From assembly GCA_035048815.1 (NCBI GenBank), contig JAUCBN010000038.1, forward strand, positions 13,048,001-13,112,000: a DNA stretch of 64,000 bases, written 5' to 3'. This document shows, piece by piece, positions 9,926 through 22,348 of this stretch. The DNA is from Abelmoschus esculentus (lineage: Eukaryota; Streptophyta; Magnoliopsida; Malvales; Malvaceae). The notes under the pieces are model-generated. The model was not told the DNA's origin. It did not search any database and saw nothing but the letters and a program-made list of their open reading frames with translations. The translations under genes and the position numbers were made by a program. The stretch's first letter is position 1; each line of letters opens with the position of its first letter.

Positions 9926-11677
9926 TCCAACCACCCGAAGAGGCATAAATAGACGAGGTATGATAACTTCTGATTCTACAGATTCTATCCTAGCACAACT
10001 ATCAGCCTTAACCAACATGGTCAAAGATCTGCATAAACCATGCCACGTTCGGGAAGTAAAAGCAATCACCTTTCTTTGCAAAACATGTGGTGACAACCAT
10101 GACTCGAACGCATGCCCGCACAATCCAGAATCTTTCTTCTATGTTGGGAACTTTAATAGAAACAATATATTCAACAATTATAACCCATCATGGAGGAAGC
10201 ACCCTAATTTCTTATGGAGCAGTCCTAATAATGCGCTTAACACGCAACATCAGTCAGTGCAATCTATGGGATTCCAGCAAACTAATAGATTTTCTCAGCA
10301 ACAGATGCCGCAGCAGGCCCCGTCACAGACAACAAATGTCCAAACTCTAGAGAACACACTGCAAACCTTTCTGGCTCAGACTGGTGCATACATTGCAAGC
10401 ACCAACAAATTCATCCAAAGAGCCAACACCTTCATGGATAGAACAAAGATGAGAATGCAGAATAACGAAGATGCTCTTAAGACGCTGGAAACTGCAGTAG
10501 GACAAATGACACAACAGATGAAAAGAAGAACCATATGAGGTCTCCCTAGTGATACCGAAGTCGCTAGAATTGGTCCTCGTGAGCAATGTAAAGCCATATT
10601 GACCAAAAGTGGTTTACAACTGAAGGACCCTGAGATACCTGCTCAAACAGTAGGTAAGACCCCTGAAACAATAGCCCCAAAAGAAGTTGCTGATGAAACA
10701 TATAAGGCAAAGGAACCAGCAGACACTGCCGATGACACTGTCGCAACAGATGATGCCATAGCAGTACTGCAGATAAGATTCCGGTGTGATGAAAAGATCG
10801 AAGATCTACGTTTACCACCATCTTTTTTACAAGGGTTGAAACAGCAAAAATAGGAGTATCAGTTTAAGAAATTCTTGGACATACTTAAACATGTACATAT
10901 AAGCATACCTTTGGGCAACATAAGGATATTATACCCAAAAGGACAAAAATTGGGGAATTTGAAACAGTTGCCGCAACAGAAGGATGTGAGACAATGATGC
11001 ACAATAAGACAACAACTAAAAGAAAAGATCCTGGTAGTTTCACAATACCATGCACTATCGGTGATCAATACGCGGGCAAGGCACTATGTGACTTAGGCGG
11101 CAGCATAAATCTCATGCCTAAGTTAGTATTTCAGAAGCTAGACATTGGGCATGCAAAGCCAACAACAGTAATGTTGCAGTTGGTAGATCTCTCTTACGTA
11201 CAACTAGAATGAAAAATTGAAGATATTCTGGTAAGGGTGGATAAATTTATTTTTCCTGTTGACTTCTTAATTCTTGATTGTGAAGCAGATGAACATGCAC
11301 CAATCATATTTGGAAGGCCATTCCTAGCCACAAGAAGAACATTGATCGATTGCAAGAAAGGAGAATTGATCATGAGGGTCAATGATCAACAAATAAAGTT
11401 CAATGTGTTTAAAACTCTAACGAATCAGGACGAACCAGATGAATGCCAAGGAATCGAAGCTAAAATTGAGTTTAACTTTAATCTAGAAACAAATTGCCTG
11501 AACAAATCCTACCAAGACAACCTCTGTCGAGGCAGCACGCCCTTTGAACAACATTACATTCGAAAGAAACCACCTGATGAGGAGACAGCAACTGAGACAT
11601 CAGCTTCTCCTCCATCAAAAAAGGGGAAGATGGTTGCTACCGAAGATGCATTTTATTGCACTTCTGTAGTAACCTAA
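9926..11677 (+). pseudogene. Athila-lineage gag C-terminus and aspartic protease
   Basis: This is the gag-protease part of an Athila-type Ty3/gypsy element, truncated at its 5' side by the neighbouring Tat LTR. A zinc knuckle CKTCGDNHDSNAC (Cx2Cx3Hx4C) lies near 10078-10116, followed by the Gln- and Asn-rich gag tail and an amphipathic segment. One frame runs to about 10900 with stops at 10536 (TGA) and 10851 (TAG). The protease frame is +2 relative to it and begins before 10994. It contains ALCDLGGSINLMP (active-site Asp about 11090) and the flap-side FGRPFLAT (about 11310), with a TGA at 11210. The ORF ends at a TAA at 11675. No RT, RNase H or integrase follows, so the element lacked pol before the next insertion. 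Confidence 0.88.
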
Positions 11678-12099
11678 ATTTCTATCTCTTAGTCCATAAT
11701 TTAATTTTATGCTTTAGGAATTAGAGTATTATTTTTAGTTTTAGTTTTATGATTTAGATTTTAATTTTCTCACAAATTTAATTTTAATTTCAGCTTTTAG
11801 GTCCAATAAAGGAAATAAAATAAACAGATGATCAAGCCCAAAATGCAGCCCACACCAAGAAGAAATTTCGGGCGAGAATTATGCCACTCAATTCAAGAAT
11901 TATGTCATTCCCGCTGCCAAGGGATAGCAGATTTAATTGCGTTACGTACACGCCTAAGGGCATTAATCACGTTTCTCCCTTAAAAGTCGCGCCGCTTCAT
12001 TAATTTAAATACAAGGGAAGGGTAACCATTTTTCTCACAGTCAATATAATTTCTCTTTTACTAAACAATCCTTCTTCATCTTCTACTTCACAATCTCCA
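11678..12099 (+). other. Leader between the Athila protease and the second ORF
   Basis: AT-rich non-coding sequence. TTTAAATACAAG near 12003 resembles a TATA box and is followed by a CT-rich leader up to the ATG at 12100. This could be a separate promoter or a subgenomic leader for the second ORF; that is inference. Confidence 0.35.
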
Positions 12100-12185
12100 A
12101 TGGTCAACCAACAACAAAACCCCGCCGGAGCAACTATTTGCAGAAGGTTCTCTCCAAGAGATGTCAAGCATGAATATCACCAAGT
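12100..12185 (+). pseudogene. Plant 'putative transposon protein' ORF, N-terminal exon-like piece
   Basis: The ORF opens with ATG at 12100 (MVNQQQNPAG...) and is cut after the first base pair of a Val codon by the minus-strand Ogre-like element. The frame continues at 24749 if 12186-24748 is removed. The 5-bp flanks CAAGT (12181-12185) and CTAGT (24744-24748) are the target duplication with one mismatch. Confidence 0.8.
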
Positions 12186-15114
12186 TGTAGCAACACTTTA
12201 AAAATTGAAAAAATGATTTAAGTGTAAAAAGAAAGTGTTAAGTATGGTAAAAGTTCACTAGTGGAAATGAAAAATAGGGTTTCGGTTAAAAAAGGGATTT
12301 TGAAAATTAGGGATTTTGAAAATTAGGAATTGGAATTGAAGTTGGGAAATTAGGGATTTATGTTAAAAATTGGGAATTTTTATTTAGGGTTTAAAAACAC
12401 CTAATAAAAAAGAATAGGAAAATTTAGGGAAAACAATTCAAAAGGGAATTTGGGGGCTTTAAATTAAAAAGGGGAAGTTTGAAAATTAGTTTAAAAAGTT
12501 ATGAGTCGCCACTGGTCACTTTTGGTAGACCGAATACCGGGAAAACCAGAAATTCAAAAAAGACGAGTTCGAGAGTTGTTTAAGGTTTAAAAACGGGTTT
12601 AGGGTTTAAAAACTGCCCAAAATTGATACCTTTATCAAAATAACCGCTTAATTAATTTTGGCAATTTTAAGTTTTAAAGTGGCATTTAAATTAGGATTTG
12701 TTTAATGTTCTAATTAAATTTTATTTTTACCATATCTTTATTCGAAGGCAACGCATACACCGCGACCAATACGTCAGAATACGGGCCCGTTACGACCGAA
12801 TAAAGACGTTTGAAATTAAGTTGTTTAATTAATAAGTGTGAAATACAAAAAAGGAAGAACAATGTAAGTTACAAAATAATTTAAAAACATGATGGACTAA
12901 ATATGTACCACATAAACAAAGTGACATAAATAGACACGAACAAAATAAATAAAGCATGTACAACAAGTAAGCACATGAATAACAATAACAATAAACAAAT
13001 AATAAACAATGCATGATATAAAAAACAACATAAATAAACATATAAGCAAAACAGTAAATGAATGCACTGTAAATTAAATATATGAACGAATAAAAACAAG
13101 GATAAAAAGAAATTAAAATAAATAAGTGCAATAAAATAAAATGCATTAAATAAATAAAATAAAAGAATGATAATAAAAAAGAAATACTGTAAATGACTGA
13201 AATAAGAGAAATTAAAAACATTGAAGCCCTCAAATCTCTATTTTGAAGCGAGGAAGGGCTGCGAGAATGATTAACAAGATACGGAGGGACTGAAAATTAA
13301 TTAAACCACTTGAAAACGATAATTATAACAGAATAGGGATGAAATCGAAAAGAATTCAAACATTCTAGTGACCTCGGGGCTGATTTAAGAAGGAGGAATG
13401 GCCTGAAAAGTAAACATAAGGATAGGGAATGGCTTAAAAATAATTAACCCTTTTTAAAACAAAGGTTATAACTGAATAGGTGACGAAAATGAAAGCTTTT
13501 GAAAACTTGGAGGACTGTGCGCATGATATCAGTGGGAAGGAGGAGTTTAAAAAAAGATTATACCGATTTTAAAAGATTAAAGGGGTATATAACATAATTA
13601 AAAAAACAAACCCCTTTTTCTTAGCTATTTTCTCTTAAACCCAAAAAGAAACAGATCTCTTTTCTTTCTGGTTCATCATTTTGAACCAAGAGAGTAAAAA
13701 CATCTTTGAACGTTCTTCGTGCCCAGAAAATGGCCACCATACTCCGCCGAAAGAGGTGTCCAGTAAAGCCGAAAACAACCAAGAAAACACCTCTTTTCGA
13801 AGAAACTAAAAAAAACAGAACCCTTATTCGTTTTGAAACTGAAGTATAAACCCTTCGAAACCCCCTTTTCCTTAAGACCGGCACACCATAATCAAACCTC
13901 GAAGAAAGTTTGAATGGATTTTTGCCAAAGAGAGGGATGATTCGATGGAGGTTTTTCGAAGGTAAAAAAAAAACTAGCTTTCATCTTTCTTTTTGACCTA
14001 TGCAAAAAAGGAGAGGTTTTTACCTCTGGAATTTTTCTCTTTTGTATTGATGAAATCTGTGGGAAGGAATCCCTTACAATGATATTTGGTTTGGCTTAAA
14101 TAGCCGAATAAAAAAAATACATGATGAAATAAAGGAAAATTCGATTCTGATTTCCTATTGGATGATCTAGAATTTGTCTTTTTTGCCTATCATTGTTGAA
14201 TATTTGATGTATTGGCTCTGGAATTTACGATATCTCTGAGGAATGTTGGCGTTTTGACTCTGTAGACATTGTTGGTGTAGCCTCTGCAATTTAGATATGT
14301 TTTTTGTGTCAATTCCTTGTATTTTTGAGTATTTTGTACAAATTTTGACATGGTTGTTTGTTTGTGCATGCGTGGCTACCAGAAATTGCATGAGGGGACC
14401 ACTGGAGGGACGTCGGGCGACCGCCGGAAGCTGGGGCAAAGAGGCTGGTCGGATTCGAACTGGCGTGCGTGCAATGCGTGAAGGGCGGCGAAGGGTCGGC
14501 GCATGGCGCGTCAAGCGTCTGAATGGTTCTTCTTCTGTTGATCTGAGCCGGTTGATCAAGATTACATCCAACGGTCCAGATTGGGCTGTGCAAGATGATA
14601 AGAGAGGATGTTAGGGTTTTTTGTTATCCGAGTTGGGGAATTAAAGCCGGTTTGGGCCCGAGACTAGGCTTTGTGTTTAAATATTTGTTCTGGGCTATTG
14701 TAATTATTTATATATTAAATTTAAACATGTATTGGATTGTTATTTAATAAAGGGATATCGGTTTTATTTTAATCTGTTTCGGGTTTAATTATTTAATACC
14801 TTATTTATTTATATAATAACAAAGAAATAAATAATAATAGATATAACCGAAAATAATAATGAAAAGGCTAATATGTACATAATTTTAAAAAAAATCAAAA
14901 TATTGAAACAAATATGGTAATATCACTTTTATTATGGGTTTACATAATATTTTTTCCTTTTAATAATAACAAAATAAAATCGAAATAAGTATAATATATA
15001 TAATAATGTTTTTCCTTTTGCACTTTTTTATACTAATATTTATAAGCCCTTTATTCGAATTGGGAACAAAAATTAAGCTCGAGTTTAGCACCTTGGATAA
15101 AATTAGTGATTACA
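12186..15114 (-). mobile_element. 3' LTR of element E1
   Basis: A 2929-bp LTR, very close in length to the E2 LTR at 46478-49409 (2932 bp). It shows the shared block ending TGGCGACTC in element sense (12511-12503), the AATAAA hairpin (12735-12806), an A-rich stretch (12830-13230) and the segment at 14040-14060 that is the unoccupied counterpart of the solo-LTR insertion in the other LTR. ORFs predicted in it, such as 12829-13233, are rich in F, Y, I and L only because of base composition. Confidence 0.88.
12735..12806 (-). other. AATAAA hairpin in the E1 3' LTR
   Basis: Arms TCTTTATTCG (12735-12744) and CGAATAAAGA (12797-12806) are perfect inverted repeats around about 52 bp. In element sense AATAAA lies in one arm, so it may be the polyadenylation signal. 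The counterparts are at 20526-20599, 46849-46922 and about 54693-54770. Confidence 0.6.
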
Positions 15115-15130
15115 GTTGCCCTTCTTTGCT
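15115..15130 (-). other. Polypurine tract of element E1
   Basis: In element sense AGCAAAGAAGGGCAAC ends directly at the 3' LTR start TGTAATCAC. It differs from the Tat tract at 7071-7086 by two substitutions. Confidence 0.75.
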
Positions 15131-15131
15131 T

Positions 15132-15150
15132 ATCATTGTAAAACAATGAT
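15132..15150. other. Hairpin next to the E1 polypurine tract
   Basis: ATCATTGT, three A, then ACAATGAT form a perfect 8-bp stem. E2 has the equivalent at 49427-49444 with ATCGTTGT and a 2-nt spacer, where one pair becomes a wobble in one strand. Confidence 0.55.
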
Positions 15151-17718
15151 GAAGGAAAGAAAATAAGCACTAATTTTACCCGACTTCCCTGTTTGTAGAG
15201 TCTGATCTGAAAGCCCTTTTTCCATAGCTTTGAAAGCCCTTTCGTTCCTTGATCCCCTGATTAACTGGCCACGAACGATATTTCGAATTGCGATCACCTG
15301 CGCATATCAAAAATGAAATTTCAGAAGCGAACTGGATTTAATTTTGAGATTCCGAGCAACTTTGATCCTTCCACAGACATCTCAAGTCTTATAAATCGGA
15401 ATACATCAAAACTTTCAAGTTCTTTTTTCTTTTTTTTTGCTTCTTCAACTGAAGAAAACCTAACTTCAAACTTCAAAACTTCAAATATCAAATATCAAAT
15501 TTCAAACTTCAAACTTCAAACTTCAAAATTTGATATTTCACTTATTTCACGGAAGAGAATCTAACTTCAAAACTTCAAAACTTCAAAACTTCAAACTTTA
15601 AACTTCAAATTTCGAACTTCAAATTTCAAACTTCAAACTTCAGACTTCAAACTTCAGACTTTGGTTCTTAAAATGGAAACTTCACAACTTCATAAAATTG
15701 GTTCTTGAAAAGAAACTTCCAAACTTCATAACATCTGTTCTTAAAAATAAATTTCCAAACTTCACAATATCCGTTCTTGAAAATAAACTACAAAACTTCA
15801 CAACATTGAATATTTTAAATCTTCAAAGAGGGAAACTTCTTCAAAACACATCCAAACTTCAAAACATGATATCTTATTTCTTCAGATAGCATTTCACAAT
15901 CTTCGTAACTTCATAAACTAATAAATTCAAACATATGGACTTCTTCGGGATCTGTTTTTTCGCGTGTTTGAAATTTCCTTTCTTCTTCTTGATATCTGCC
16001 AAAATAAGCAAAAATGTATGTATGCATGCGTTAGTATGCCCTTTAAATCTAGGGATGCCTAACTAGAATGATGCATAAATGTATGGACATGCCCCTAATC
16101 CTAGGGATGCCTACCTACAAATGATGTATGGTTTATGAATTTTTTTAGGGGATTAATCCTCGAATTTTGGATACATCAACCATTAAAACTTCGCTAAATC
16201 TTCTTTTCATGAAAAAGATTATTGACTTCTGTTGATCAAAATGGAGTCGAAGAAAACCAGGCCACCCTTTGAAAGATGTCCTCTGGTGAAACCGTTCTGA
16301 ATGAGTATTCTTCAACTTCAAAATTAGGGTAAATACTTCCCCCCAAACATCATAGTATAAAAGTAGCTCTGAAAATAAAATCTGAAGGACATCATTGATC
16401 TAGACTCAGATTGATAGATTTTTATTTCTTGGGTACTGGATTTTGGTTCAACTAAGATATCTCTTTAATTTTTTCGCGGAGAAAACTTATCGTCACTAGA
16501 TGCCCCAAAATTTTTGCCCTGTTTCTCAACACTCTAACATCTTCATGAAGTTCACTTAGCAACTTCAAAAGGACACACACACTATTTTTGAAGGAGACCT
16601 CACATCGTAAAATGCCCTCACTTTTCTCGAGCTTAGTCGAAGATGACAAAATGCATTAATAGCCTCGCATTTTGAAACATAATCTTGAATGAATGAAATT
16701 TTCTACAAAAATAAGTTGTTGACGTTTTAAAAACACAATGTCTCCCAAAATAATCTCAAAGATTAAAAATTAATTTTGAAAAACAATGAAAAAAATCATT
16801 GGATGTCGAATGCAAGAGTGTCTAAAACTCGACACTCGATGGTTAATGGTTTGCCCTAAATTGTTGTGACGATATATTTTAAAACTTCTATTCAAGTTTC
16901 TAATTTCATCCTCAAGATTATCGTAATCGCATGATTCGCTTGATAATTACTCCTTCTAGTTCTCATATTTGTATTTTCTTGTACTTCAGTTTGAGAATAC
17001 CAAGTATAAATATGTGCTTTGGTTTTGCACTTAATTATAAATGTATTTGGGTGTTAATGTCTTCAAAGAGTCACCACTGACGTTAGGGCATCGAATTGGT
17101 GGAGATCTGGCTCCTTATTAGACTCGTTTTCCCCTCACATATCCATCAGGATACTCTGAGACTTATTGGATTGCTCGTTCATGTGTGGGTTCTCAATTTT
17201 TCACCTCTTTCTTCTTTCTTCTTTTTCTTCTCTTTTTTTCATTTTTTCTTTGCATTCTTTTTCTTCTTTTGCATTTTTTGTGCTTTTAATGTTTTTTAAC
17301 CTGTTGGAATTCTCAAAGTTAAGTAAATTGTTTTTCTTGGAATATTCTTATCATCGAACTTTATCGAAGGAATAATAGTCTTACTTCTCATGCTTTCCGA
17401 CCAGAGCAGACTAAAACAGAATCATACTACATCGTAATCACAATATCAATTAATCTTTGTGTCTGAATTGACAACACAACAAGCATTAGATATCCAAGGA
17501 TTTTAAAAAGGGTATATACAGAATTAAGAAAAGCATCTCATCATTGAACATAAATGCCCTTTACAAAAGTCATTGCTACCTCGGGTCAAGAATAGCAAGA
17601 TTGATTGAAAAAAGAAAGAAAATGAAATGCAAGAAAATCGATGCAAACAGACATCAAGGAAAAAGCAATCTAAAATAAGATGCATTAGACTTCCGGTAGG
17701 TCGTGAGATCTCCATCTT
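15151..17718 (-). other. Non-coding 3' region of E1
   Basis: About 2.6 kb between gag and the 3' LTR with no pol homology in any frame. It holds the AACTTCAAA array (15455-15880) and a T/C-rich tract (about 17205-17300, purine-rich in element sense). A similar region of E2 is at 49445-51927 and aligns over its length by eye. Short ORFs here are not family members. Confidence 0.7.
15455..15880. repeat. Degenerate AACTTCAAA short tandem array (E1)
   Basis: Many imperfect units of about 8-10 bp with core AACTTCAAA, densest at 15500-15660. The matching array in E2 is at 49740-50100. Confidence 0.8.
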
Positions 17719-19221
17719 CTAAGCTTTGTCGTGGGCGGGTAGAGGATTGTTTACCACATATGGTGCCTCAAGCTTCAAAACCCCACTATTCAACAGGTTT
17801 TGCACAATCTTCTTAAACGCGACACAATTCTCGATTGTGTACCCTGGGACTCCGCCATGGTACTCACAATTAGCATTAGGATTGTACCAAGGTGGGTAAG
17901 GTGAGCTATAAGGAGTAACATGATAGGGTCGGACTAAATCCTCCTTGTGCAGTTGAGAGTACATCTCTTTATATGAGATTGGAAAAGGGGTAAAAGGGAC
18001 CTTTTCATGTTCCTTCTTAGGGGGCCTACCCTCTCTCCTATTCAAAGCTTGTGCATTTCTGAATGAAGTTTGGGAAGAGGAGATAGTGAAATTGTTTGGA
18101 TTCTGGTACTGATTGGCATAATTCACCTCGTGGTCCTTCTTCTTCTGATATTTTTACAGATATTCATCGATATTAAGCTTGTCGCTCTTGAAAGAAACCT
18201 CGATGGATTCGGTCGTACTCACAAACTCGAAAAATCCTAAATATATGTTGTTGATCATCTTCTCATAGAGTGGACCATGAAGGGAGTCCACAAACAGACG
18301 GGTGATTTCTCCTTCTAAGATCGACGGTTGAACTTGAGTCGCAATATCTCTCCATCGCTGGGCATACTGTCGGATGGTCTCATCATACCCCTAAGACAGA
18401 CTCTAAAGCATAGTTTGATTTGGGATCATGTCTTTCAGATGCTTGTATTACTCAATAAAAATTCTAGAAACATCTTTCCACGATTTCATGTTTTCCCGAC
18501 TAAGTTGGGCGTACCAACGGGCAGCTGCCCCAATCAAGCTATCCTGAAAACAATGGATAAGGAGCTTCTCGTTTCTCAAATATGCCACCATCTTACGGCA
18601 ATACATGGTTAGGTGAGCGGAAGGGCAAGTGGTCCCATCATACTTCTCAAAGTCCGGCACCTTGAACTTAGGTGGTATAACTAAATCAGATACCAAGCTT
18701 AACTCGTAGGCATCGATTCTAAAATCCTCGGTCGCTTGTAGCAGGTTGACTTTTTCTTCAACTTAGAGGCATTACTCCTCAAATTTCTTCTCAAATTTTT
18801 TCTTCAACCTCGTTTCGACCTCATTCATTAAGTCCAAATCCGGAACTTCGGTATTGACTTTATTATCGAAACCATGACCCATGTCAATTGGGTTGTTAAC
18901 AGATACCCCGACAATATGAATGTCTTTCAGAATTGATGCTTCGGGTTGAAACCTAGTGTGAGAAGTGTTGCCACCTAGGTCTTCCATGTTAGAATGCTCG
19001 TCAGAAACCTTAGACTTTTCTTGGTCGGGCTTTCCAAATAACTCAGCGAGTTTGGTGATGATATCGTTTTGAGACTTTTTAATCCTCGCCTCAATATTGG
19101 TTAAACGGTCTTCGATTTCTTTTTGTGACTTCTCAATGTTGGCTAGTCTATCATCTATGATACTTGACTATAAACGAGTGTTATAAGAGTGCGGAATGGT
19201 TGCGGCTTGAAAAACTGCCAT
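17719..19221 (-). pseudogene. Ogre/Tat-type gag of element E1
   Basis: A gag polyprotein of about 500 codons. It starts at an ATG at 19221-19219 (MAVFQAATIPHSYN) and ends at a TAG at 17721-17719. It has an N-terminal coiled-coil-like segment with repeated IEKSQ/IEARIKK (about 19150-19060), then a retrotransposon gag domain with KFKVPDFEKYDGTTCPSAH (about 18665-18610) and ARWYAQLSRENMKSW (about 18520-18475). The C-terminal part has CEYHGGVPGYTIENC (about 17860-17816), a Tat-type CHCC-like motif. Several stops and a frameshift break it, for example at about 19165, 18775 and 18390. There is no protease or pol after it. Confidence 0.87.
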
Positions 19222-19375
19222 GACGCGTACCAAAATTAATCCCCTTTGTCTTATCGATGAATGCAAAAATGTATGTTATGAAAATGCATGAAATGTAAAA
19301 ATGAATGTGAGTGAAGGGGTTGGTCATACTAGTAATCGCCCTTTGAGCAACTTCCACCGATTTAAAAGCGTTTAT

Positions 19376-19445
19376 TTTTCCTCTCTCCTTTTTTTTTCTT
19401 TCTTCTTTTTTTCTCTTATTGTTCTTCTCTCTTTTTTCCATTTGT
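19376..19445. repeat. Pyrimidine-rich tract between primer site and gag of E1
   Basis: T/C-rich run, purine-rich in element sense, upstream of gag. The E2 counterpart at 53580-53745 is expanded. Confidence 0.6.
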
Positions 19446-19969
19446 TTTTCTTATTTCGTGTTTTAACTCTCTAACTATGGTGAAAGCCTCTAATTGGACA
19501 AACCACTTAGACCGACACCTTCATAAAATGTCGATGCAAAAAAGATGAAGCAAGCAAGAAAGGAGACAAAGCTACCCTAAATAACCCATCTAATAGAACT
19601 TAGGTTAACCGCATGGCTCTAATCGGGTAGGTTTTTTATATTCTCTAAATGCAGTTTTGTTCTACGAGGTACCCAAATTTTCCTCGTTGTCCTCTTCTAA
19701 GAGTAGCAAGTCCCCCGATCTTCACCCATTATAGGCTCATCTCGATCGAGTTTAATTTAGGAGGACCCTTTCGCTATACCTATACGGAGGAACAATATCC
19801 TCACGAAAGCACTAGCGTTTTCCCCCCACTTAAAGAGACGGGTTTGAAATGATATAATTTCGAATTAATAAACAAATGACAATTTAATTGCCACTTTAAT
19901 TCAAAATTTCAAAATTAATTAAGCGGTAGCTTAAGAACAAGGCTTGACTCGTTAGATTTTGAAAAAAAG

Positions 19970-19987
19970 TCCCCAGCAGAGTCGCCA
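19970..19987 (-). other. Primer binding site of element E1
   Basis: In element sense TGGCGACTCTGCTGGGGA begins two bases after the 5' LTR end. It resembles the primer site that I recall for Ogre elements, attributed to a tRNA-Arg. E2 has the same 18-mer at 54304-54321. Confidence 0.7.
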
Positions 19988-20525
19988 ATTGTAGCGACCC
20001 TTTAAAAATTAAAAAAATAATTTAAGTGTAAAAAGGAAGTGTTAAGTGTGGGAAAAGGTCACTAGTGAAAATGAAAACTAGGGTTTCGGTTAAAAAAAGG
20101 GATTTTAAAAAATAGGAATTGGAATTGAAGTTGGGAAATTAGGGATTTAGGTTAAAAATTGGGAATTTTGATTTAAGGTTTGAAAACACCTAATAAAAAA
20201 GAATTGGAAAATTTAGGGAAAACAATTTAAAAAGGAATTTGTGGGCTTTAAATTGAAAAAAGGGAAGTTTGAAAATTAGGGTTTAAAAAGTTAGGAGTCG
20301 CCACCGGTTACTTTTGGTAGACCGGACACCAGGAGAACCAGAGATTCAAAAAAGACGGGTTCGAGAGTCGGTTACGTTTTAAAAATGGGTTTAGGATTTA
20401 AAAACCGCCCAAAATTGGCACCTTTATCAAAATAACCGCTTAATTAATTTTGGCAATTTTAAGTTTTAAAGTGGAATTTAAATTAGGATTTGTTTAATGT
20501 TCAGATTAAATTTTATTTTTTCCGT

Positions 20526-20599
20526 GTCTTTATTCGAAGACAACGCATACTCCGCGACCAATACGTCGAAACACGGTCCCGTTATGACCGAATAAAGAC
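20526..20599 (-). other. AATAAA hairpin in the E1 5' LTR
   Basis: Arms GTCTTTATTCG (20526-20536) and CGAATAAAGAC (20589-20599) form an 11-bp perfect stem around about 52 bp. AATAAA is read in one arm in element sense. Confidence 0.6.
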
Positions 20600-22348
20600 G
20601 TTTGAAATTAAGTTGTTTAATTAATAAGTGTGAAATGAAAAAAAGAAAGAACAATGTAAGTTACAAAATAAATTAAAAACGTGATGGACTAAATATGTAC
20701 AACATAAACAAAGTGACATAAATAGACACGAACAAAATAAATAAAGCATGCACAACAAGTAAGCACATGAATAGCAATAATAATAAACAAATAATAAACA
20801 ATGCATGATATTAAAAAAAGCAACATAAATAAACATATAAGCAAAACAGAAAATGAATGCACTGTAAATTAAATATATGTTCGAATAAAAACAAGGGTAA
20901 AAGGAAATTAAAATAAACAAGTGCAATTAATAAAATGCATTAAATAAATAAAATAAAAGAATGACTAAATATGTACAACAAAAATGAAAGATTTTTGAAA
21001 TCTCGGAGAACTACGCGCGTGATATCAGTGGGAGGGAGGGGTTTAAACAAAGATTATACCGATTTTAAAAGATTAAAGGGGTATATAACATAATTAAAAA
21101 AAAAAACCTTTTTCATCATTTTGAACCCAGAGAGTAAGAACATCTTTGAACGTTCTTCGTTCCCAGAAAATGGTCACCATACTCCGCCGAAAGCGGTGGT
21201 CGTTGAAGCCGAAAACAACCAAGAAAATACCCCTTTTCAAAGAAACTAAAAAAATCAGAACCCTTATTCATTTTGAAACCGAAGTATAAACCCTTCGAAA
21301 CCCCCTTTTCCTTAAGACCGGCTCACCAGAATCAAACCTCGAAGAAAGGTTGAATGGATTTTTGCCAAGGAGAGAGATGGTTCGATGGAGGTTTTTCGAA
21401 GGTAAAAAAACTAACTTTTTTCTTTATTTCCAACCTATGCAAAAAAAGGAGAGGTTTTTACCTATCGAATTTTTTTGTAATAACCCAAAAATACGAGTCA
21501 AAATCCCCAAATAAAAAGTCAAAATCCCTAAATCAAACCCTAAAATTTAGGGATTAAAATTCTGAAAATTAGTGACTAAATTGAGAAAATTTGAAACTTT
21601 AGGGTCAAATTGAAAGAGTTCAAAAATTTCAAACCCTTGAAGGGTAATTAGACCATTCTCCTTTTGAAACGTTTTCTTCCTCCTTGTAACCGAAGCTTTG
21701 ATTGAGAGATTTAATGGATTCAATTCGTTTTCGGATTAAATTCGAATAATGGATTCAAACCATTGAATCACTCAATTCTCACACTCTGTTACTGTCAAAC
21801 TTCGTCTTGGTGTTGTTTTCATCTTTGGAACGTCGGGTAAGCCTTCAATCTCTGTTATTATAGTTTTAATTGATTGTTGGGTATTATACAAGTGTTAGTT
21901 TCGAATAATTTTGTATTTCGAATAATTTTGCATCATTTCAGTAGAGTTTAAGGATTGGGTTCGAGTTAAGGAAAAATGATGGTTTGAGTGAAACCAAAAA
22001 ATAAAAACAGAGGGGGGGCTTTGAATTGGTTTGAATCGAGTTTAGTTGATGTTTTTGATGCAAATCGGGTAAGGAATTAGTTTAGGATATGTTTTGAATC
22101 GAATTAAGGTCAAATCGAGGCAAAAAGAAGGGTCTTTATACGTTTTTAGACCTGTTTGGAAGGAGGGAAATTCCCAGAATTTTCCTGGGATCCAAACGGT
22201 GACCGAACCGAACCAGGAAACCAGCCCACCCGAACCGGTCCAAGCCCAGACCGATCGGCCTGACCGAACCGCAACCCAGGCCCAAACCGTGACCCGTCCG
22301 ACCCGAACCCAGACCCGACCCGATTTCCGACCCGTTTCCCGACCCGGC

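Noticed and set aside
12829..13233. 134-codon minus-strand ORF rich in F, Y, I, L and C, seemingly membrane protein (also at 20621-20926, 46831-47245, 54676-55147)
   Set aside because: All lie in the same A-rich part of the Ogre-like LTRs; composition alone makes hydrophobic codons on the other strand.
14297..14614. 105-codon ORF and its minus-strand partners (also 23883-24250 and 48432-48738)
   Set aside because: These occupy the same GC-rich part of the Ogre-like LTR in three or four copies, in differing frames with stops.
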